A program made the position numbers and the translations under genes. Shown here piece after piece: positions 6,680-9,481 of a DNA stretch of 9,481 nt. The notes under the pieces are model-generated. The model saw only the letters and a list, made by a program, of their open reading frames with translations. It was not told the DNA's origin and searched no databases. The stretch comes from Methylocapsa sp. Its GTDB lineage: Bacteria; Pseudomonadota; Alphaproteobacteria; Rhizobiales; Beijerinckiaceae. The stretch lies in contig JAFMSB010000039.1 of the NCBI GenBank assembly GCA_017353815.1, forward strand, positions 1 to 9,481, read 5' to 3'. Position 1 is the stretch's first letter; every line of letters begins with the position of its first letter.

Positions 6680-6780
6680 CAATACAATTTGATTGTCACT
6701 TATGACTTATTTTTAATAATGATTGTGACAAATTCCAAATTCTCAATTGTCATAGCATTCTAGAACAAATTGTTACCCGA
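6680..6780. promoter_or_regulatory. AT-rich block with clustered inverted repeats, candidate operator array
   Basis: Upstream of the sugar transferase the sequence becomes sharply AT-rich against GC-rich neighbours. It carries ACAAT-TTG-ATTGT (6684-6696), GTCA-CTTA-TGAC (6695-6706), TTGT-G-ACAA (6723-6731), CAATTG (6744-6749) and AACAA-A-TTGTT (6764-6774). The shared half-site ATTGT/ACAAT recurs four times in about 90 bases. The likely target is the leftward sugar transferase, since nothing starts rightward here. Binding of a dimeric regulator or an AT-preferring protein such as MucR/Ros or H-NS-like factors is inference; exopolysaccharide genes of rhizobia are known MucR targets. Confidence 0.45.
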
Positions 6781-7084
6781 AATTAAGCTCGTGCGCAATA
6801 GTTTTAAGAAAGAAAGCCGCTGGGATCTTCGTTTATCTTAAGCGTTAACTGTGGCAAAAAATCACAGCAACATTTCCTGCAGCTGACAAAAGACGACAAC
6901 AGTTTTTTCAGCAGTATCTACTTAGGCGCGTCCGCAACAATCGGGCGCGAGCTTAAACGAATGAGCGCTAGCCCGGTTCGCACGAGGCATGGTGTCCGGG
7001 CTCAAAAAAGTTTCAGACGGGACCTTGGGTAAGCTGGCACCGGCCCCGGGGCCGCCGATAAGGGGCTGCCGTTTGGCGGACTGG
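6781..7084. other. Intergenic region downstream of ymdB
   Basis: No coding frame with a ribosome site or recognisable motif. It contains a 7-bp perfect stem AGCCCGG (6970-6976) / CCGGGCT (6996-7002) with a 19-base loop. On the minus strand the T-run precedes this stem rather than following it, so it does not read as a terminator for ymdB. GC content rises from the AT-rich block towards ymdB. Confidence 0.45.
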
Positions 7085-7927
7085 CTAGATGGCGGCCGCT
7101 TCCTGCGACGCCTGCCAAAACCCCGGCCGGGCCTGCGCGAGTTTGCCGCCGATGCGCACCGGCGCGATCCTTGCGGCGAGTCCGCTTCCGTCGAGCTCGA
7201 CCGCGACGCCACTAAGCGTCGCTTCACCGCACGCCGCCTCGAAGCGCGCAACCGGCAGCTTGGTCATGAAGCGCCGCACCGGCTCCTCCTTATCCATGCC
7301 GATCACGGAATCATAATCGCCGGTCATCCCAACGTCGGTGATATAGGCCGTGCCTTGCGGAAGGATCTGATGGTCGGCGGTTGGCACATGGGTATGCGTG
7401 CCAACAACGAGCGAGACCCGGCCATCGGCAAAATGCGCAAACGCCTGCTTTTCGCTCGATGCCTCGGCGTGGAAATCGATGACGAAGGCGTCGCAACCCA
7501 GCCCTAAAGGACAAGCCGCAATCTCGCGCGCGGCGACCGCAAAGGGATCGTCGAGCGCCTCCATGAAGACACGCCCCATGAGGTTGATGACAAGAACCCG
7601 CGCGCCGGAGGCCGTCTCAAACATATAGGCGCCATTGCCGGGCGCGCCGCTCGGGTAGTTGAGAGGCCTGATGAGGCGCAGCTCGCGGTTGATGAAGACC
7701 AGCGCCTCGCGCTGGTCGAAGGCATGATTGCCAAGCGTAATGCAGTCGGCCCCCGCACCGAGCAAATCCGCGCAGATGGCCTCGGTGATGCCAAAGCCTC
7801 CGGCCGCATTCTCCCCATTGACAATAACGCCGTCGAGCCGCCACTGGGCGCGCAGTCTTGGCACCTGATCGAGGAAGATGGCGCGGCCGGCGCGGCCCAC
7901 GATATCGCCCACAAATAAAAGACGCAT
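7085..7927 (-). CDS. ymdB: YmdB/TIGR00282-family metallophosphoesterase
   Basis: 280-residue binuclear metal phosphoesterase of the YmdB family (2',3'-cyclic nucleotide phosphodiesterase activity shown for the Bacillus subtilis and Deinococcus members), probably cytosolic. Metal ligands are all visible: GDIVG with Asp8, NGEN with Glu39 and Asn40, GNHAFD with Asn67 and His68, DFHAEASSEK with His153, and GTHTHVPTAD with His178 and His180; TDVGMTG follows. Full length for the family. The ATG at 7927 lies 3 bases after the stop of the cyclo-ligase gene, so the two are an operon. The ribosome site is a weak GAAG. Its physiological role in alphaproteobacteria is not established. Confidence 0.94.
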   Translation of the reverse strand: MRLLFVGDIVGRAGRAIFLDQVPRLRAQWRLDGVIVNGENAAGGFGITEAICADLLGAGADCITLGNHAFDQREALVFINRELRLIRPLNYPSGAPGNGAYMFETASGARVLVINLMGRVFMEALDDPFAVAAREIAACPLGLGCDAFVIDFHAEASSEKQAFAHFADGRVSLVVGTHTHVPTADHQILPQGTAYITDVGMTGDYDSVIGMDKEEPVRRFMTKLPVARFEAACGEATLSGVAVELDGSGLAARIAPVRIGGKLAQARPGFWQASQEAAAI

Positions 7928-7930
7928 GCT

Positions 7931-8569
7931 TCACAAGCTTCTTTGGGCCCGGCAGTCGATCACGCCATGCTCCGTTAGGATGTAATCAAGGCTTTCGTCG
8001 TGCAGCTCGTGGGGCAGGGAAGGAAATTCTTGCGCGGCATAGGCAACGCCCACGGCAGTGATTTCCCTGGCCGTGCGCAAATGCGAAAGTGTAAGGTCAT
8101 AAAAGCCAGCGCCAAAGCCGATTCTATGGCCCTGCCGATCGAAAGCAGCCAGGGGCACGAACAGGAGATCGGGTATAGCCTCGGGCGCTTCGGGGAGAGG
8201 CTCTTCGATCGCCATTTTACCCGTGAGCGTCGGATCACCCGGGCACCAGAGACGGAACACCAAGGGCGTGCCGCGCCTGCCCGTCACGGGAAGCGCCGTT
8301 GCAAAACCGGCCTCGGCGAGGCTTGCAAGCAGCTCGATCGTTGGAGGCTCATTTGGCAAAGGAAAATAGGCGGAGACGGCCCGGGGGCGCAATTGCCGCG
8401 CGAGGGCAAGGCCTTTGGCCGCGAGATGCCGCGCAAAGAGCGCGGCAAGGCTCGCCGGAACTTCCATGCGCCGCGCTAATGCTTCTGCGCGCAAGGCCGC
8501 TTTCTCGATGGGTATGGAGAGCCGGTCCGGAACCAAACAAGCCAACTCGTGATCAAAAGAAAAAGTCAA
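7931..8569 (-). CDS. fau: 5-formyltetrahydrofolate cyclo-ligase (5,10-methenyltetrahydrofolate synthetase)
   Basis: ATP-dependent cytosolic enzyme turning 5-formyl-THF into 5,10-methenyl-THF, recycling an inhibitory folate. The 212-residue frame has the family's N-terminal KAALRAEALARR helix (23-34), the YFPLPNEPPT segment (68-77) and the diagnostic VPLAAFDRQGHRIGFGAGFYD (138-158), whose G-x-G-x-G-[FY]-Y-D loop binds ATP and folate. The N-terminus must precede KAALR, and no ATG exists there. The first codon of the frame is TTG at 8569 without an obvious Shine-Dalgarno; other in-frame TTG codons follow within 12 residues, so the exact start is uncertain. It directly follows the 6S RNA gene in the same direction, the arrangement known from many proteobacteria, and is followed by ymdB. 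Confidence 0.92.
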   Translation of the reverse strand: MTFSFDHELACLVPDRLSIPIEKAALRAEALARRMEVPASLAALFARHLAAKGLALARQLRPRAVSAYFPLPNEPPTIELLASLAEAGFATALPVTGRRGTPLVFRLWCPGDPTLTGKMAIEEPLPEAPEAIPDLLFVPLAAFDRQGHRIGFGAGFYDLTLSHLRTAREITAVGVAYAAQEFPSLPHELHDESLDYILTEHGVIDCRAQRSL

Positions 8570-8570
8570 A

Positions 8571-8730
8571 CCGGGGCGGGGCCGCGATGGCCGTGGGACT
8601 TCCGGTCCCGGGCACCTACAAAGTAGGTGGGCGCCATATGGCCAAGCCCACGGGCAAGGCCAGGGACAGCTCCCTTCAAGACCGATAAGGCCCCGGGGAT
8701 CTTATCCTGCACGCACCCCGCAGCTCCGCC
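8571..8730 (-). ncRNA. ssrS: 6S RNA
   Basis: 6S RNA mimics an open promoter and binds housekeeping RNA polymerase holoenzyme. On the minus strand GCGGGGTGCG (8721-8712) pairs with CGCGGCCCCGC (8586-8576), one bulge and one G-U, as the closing stem. Between are loosely paired strands expected of the central bubble. An apical arm GTGGGC/GCCCAC (8651-8646 with 8632-8627) encloses the palindrome GCCATATGGC. A small ACCTAC-TTT-GTAGGT hairpin lies on the 3' side of the bubble. Length of about 160 nt and position directly upstream of the cyclo-ligase gene on the same strand match known alphaproteobacterial 6S genes. Ends are estimated to within about 10 bases. A plus-strand RNA could form similar stems, but context favours minus. 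Confidence 0.8.
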
Positions 8731-8736
8731 GCTCAA

Positions 8737-8765
8737 ATCTAACGGAAATCTCGCGCGAATGCCAG
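8737..8765 (-). promoter_or_regulatory. Candidate promoter of ssrS
   Basis: CTGGCA (8765-8760) as -35 and TTAGAT (8742-8737) as -10 on the minus strand, separated by exactly 17 bases. Transcription would begin at about 8730, a few bases before the 6S closing stem. Individual boxes are only moderate matches; position and spacing carry the call. Confidence 0.45.
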
Positions 8766-8872
8766 CGCGGGCAGGTGCGGCCGACGGGTTGCGATTTGGG
8801 CTGGACGCCGAAGCCGCATTTTGGCTTTAGATTCTCTTGGCATCGCGCGAATGGAGCGGATGGCGCAATCTA

Positions 8873-8879
8873 AGGGAGG
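8873..8879 (+). promoter_or_regulatory. Strong Shine-Dalgarno of the thioredoxin gene
   Basis: AGGGAGG about 5-6 bases before the ATG at 8885. It selects that start over another open frame overlapping here in a different phase. Confidence 0.75.
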
Positions 8880-8884
8880 GCAGG

Positions 8885-9481
8885 ATGAAAGGCTTTTTTG
8901 GCCGCGGCCGGGAGCAGGAAAAAATTCAGGCCGGCGGCTCGGGCGCTCCCAAAGAAAAGGACTCGGGCCTCATCAAGGACGCGACCACGGCAAGCTTCAG
9001 CGCCGATGTGATCGCCGAATCCGCCCGCCAGCCTGTGCTCGTCGATTTCTGGGCGCCCTGGTGCGAGCCATGCAAGAGGCTTGCACCCATACTCGAAAAA
9101 ATCGTCCGCTCCGCGGGCGGCAAGGTCAAGCTCGTGCGGCTGAATATCGATGAACACCCGGAAATTCCCGGCCGGCTAGGAGTGCGCTCCATACCGGCGG
9201 TGATCGCCTTTCAGCGCGGTCAGCCGGCCGATGGCTTTGTCGGCGCGCTTCCCGAAAGGGAAATAAAAGGGCTCATTGAACGGCTCGTTGGGCCGTTGGA
9301 CGACATTGCTGACCGCCTTGCTGAGGCCGAAGCCTTGGCCGCAAGCGGCGAAAGCAGGCGGGCAGCCGAGCTTTACCGGGCTATCATTGTTTCGAGCCCA
9401 GGCGAGCCGGCAGCCGTAGCCGGATTGGCAAAACTTTTGATCGCGGCGGGCGAAATCGACAGCGCGAAGCGTGTCCTCGCC
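8885..9481 (+). CDS. cnoX: Thioredoxin-TPR protein (CnoX/YbbN type), 3' end outside the window
   Basis: Translated directly from the ATG at 8885; 199 residues are visible and the frame leaves the window open. Residues 1-32 are a polar leader without a signal peptide. A thioredoxin domain spans about 33-137: VLVDFWAPW (51-59), active site Cys60-Glu-Pro-Cys63, the NIDEHPEIPGRLGVRSIP stretch with cis-Pro104, and a final helix. From 138 on, LDDIADRLAEAEALAASGES starts alanine-rich helical repeats of TPR type, as in CnoX, a chaperone-thioredoxin ('chaperedoxin') that protects GroEL/DnaK clients from oxidation in Escherichia coli and Caulobacter. The active-site dipeptide Glu-Pro replaces the usual Gly-Pro. 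The gene diverges from the 6S RNA unit. The CnoX assignment rests on domain order; the TPR half is incomplete. Confidence 0.9.
   Translation, partial: MKGFFGRGREQEKIQAGGSGAPKEKDSGLIKDATTASFSADVIAESARQPVLVDFWAPWCEPCKRLAPILEKIVRSAGGKVKLVRLNIDEHPEIPGRLGVRSIPAVIAFQRGQPADGFVGALPEREIKGLIERLVGPLDDIADRLAEAEALAASGESRRAAELYRAIIVSSPGEPAAVAGLAKLLIAAGEIDSAKRVLA

Noticed and set aside
6970..7010. Stem AGCCCGG/CCGGGCT followed by an A-run on the plus strand, possible terminator
   Set aside because: On the minus strand, where ymdB is transcribed, the T-run comes before the stem, and the 19-base loop is long; not a factor-independent terminator for any gene here.
8821..9153. 110-codon plus-strand frame overlapping the thioredoxin gene
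   Set aside because: Wrong phase; the thioredoxin frame at 8885 has the AGGGAGG site and all family motifs.

Overview
The window looks like chromosomal DNA of a GC-rich alphaproteobacterium, most likely a Rhizobiales/Hyphomicrobiales member (Beijerinckiaceae or Methylocystaceae-like; this finer placement is a guess). The basis is an alphaproteobacterial-type SerC, a 6S RNA gene directly upstream of a 5-formyltetrahydrofolate cyclo-ligase and a YmdB-type phosphoesterase, and the remnant of a short coiled-coil protein of a kind I associate with Rhizobiales. No tRNA, rRNA, insertion sequence, phage gene or CRISPR array was recognised.

Left part (1-1818): the 5' portion of serC runs leftward off the edge, behind a leader with several competing hairpins, one of which can hold its Shine-Dalgarno sequence. 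Upstream of it are two very short leftward ORFs overlapping by ATGA. The second encodes a 56-residue single-helix membrane protein and is the more convincing.

Middle (1819-5458): a rightward gene for an arginine-dihydrolase-like guanidine hydrolase (ArgZ/AgrE N-terminal domain type) converges on leftward genes. These begin with a frameshifted remnant of a small coiled-coil protein. Next is an ECHDC3-like crotonase whose start overlaps by ATGA the stop of an acyl-CoA synthetase. The synthetase and crotonase are clearly one translationally coupled unit acting on acyl-CoAs.

Right-centre (5459-7084): a gene-poor stretch holding one leftward ExoY/WbaP-like sugar transferase. It is preceded by an AT-rich block with several inverted repeats built on ATTGT/ACAAT half-sites, a candidate operator array.

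Right part (7085-9481): a compact leftward unit of ssrS (6S RNA), 5-formyltetrahydrofolate cyclo-ligase and YmdB-type phosphoesterase. The cyclo-ligase appears to start at a TTG immediately after the 6S RNA closing stem. Diverging from it, rightward and running off the edge, is a thioredoxin-TPR protein (CnoX/YbbN type) with a CEPC active site.

Overall this is mainly ordinary housekeeping and metabolic DNA. The least explained parts are the serC leader, the small-ORF pair, the AT-rich repeat block and the variant active-site residues in the crotonase and thioredoxin.
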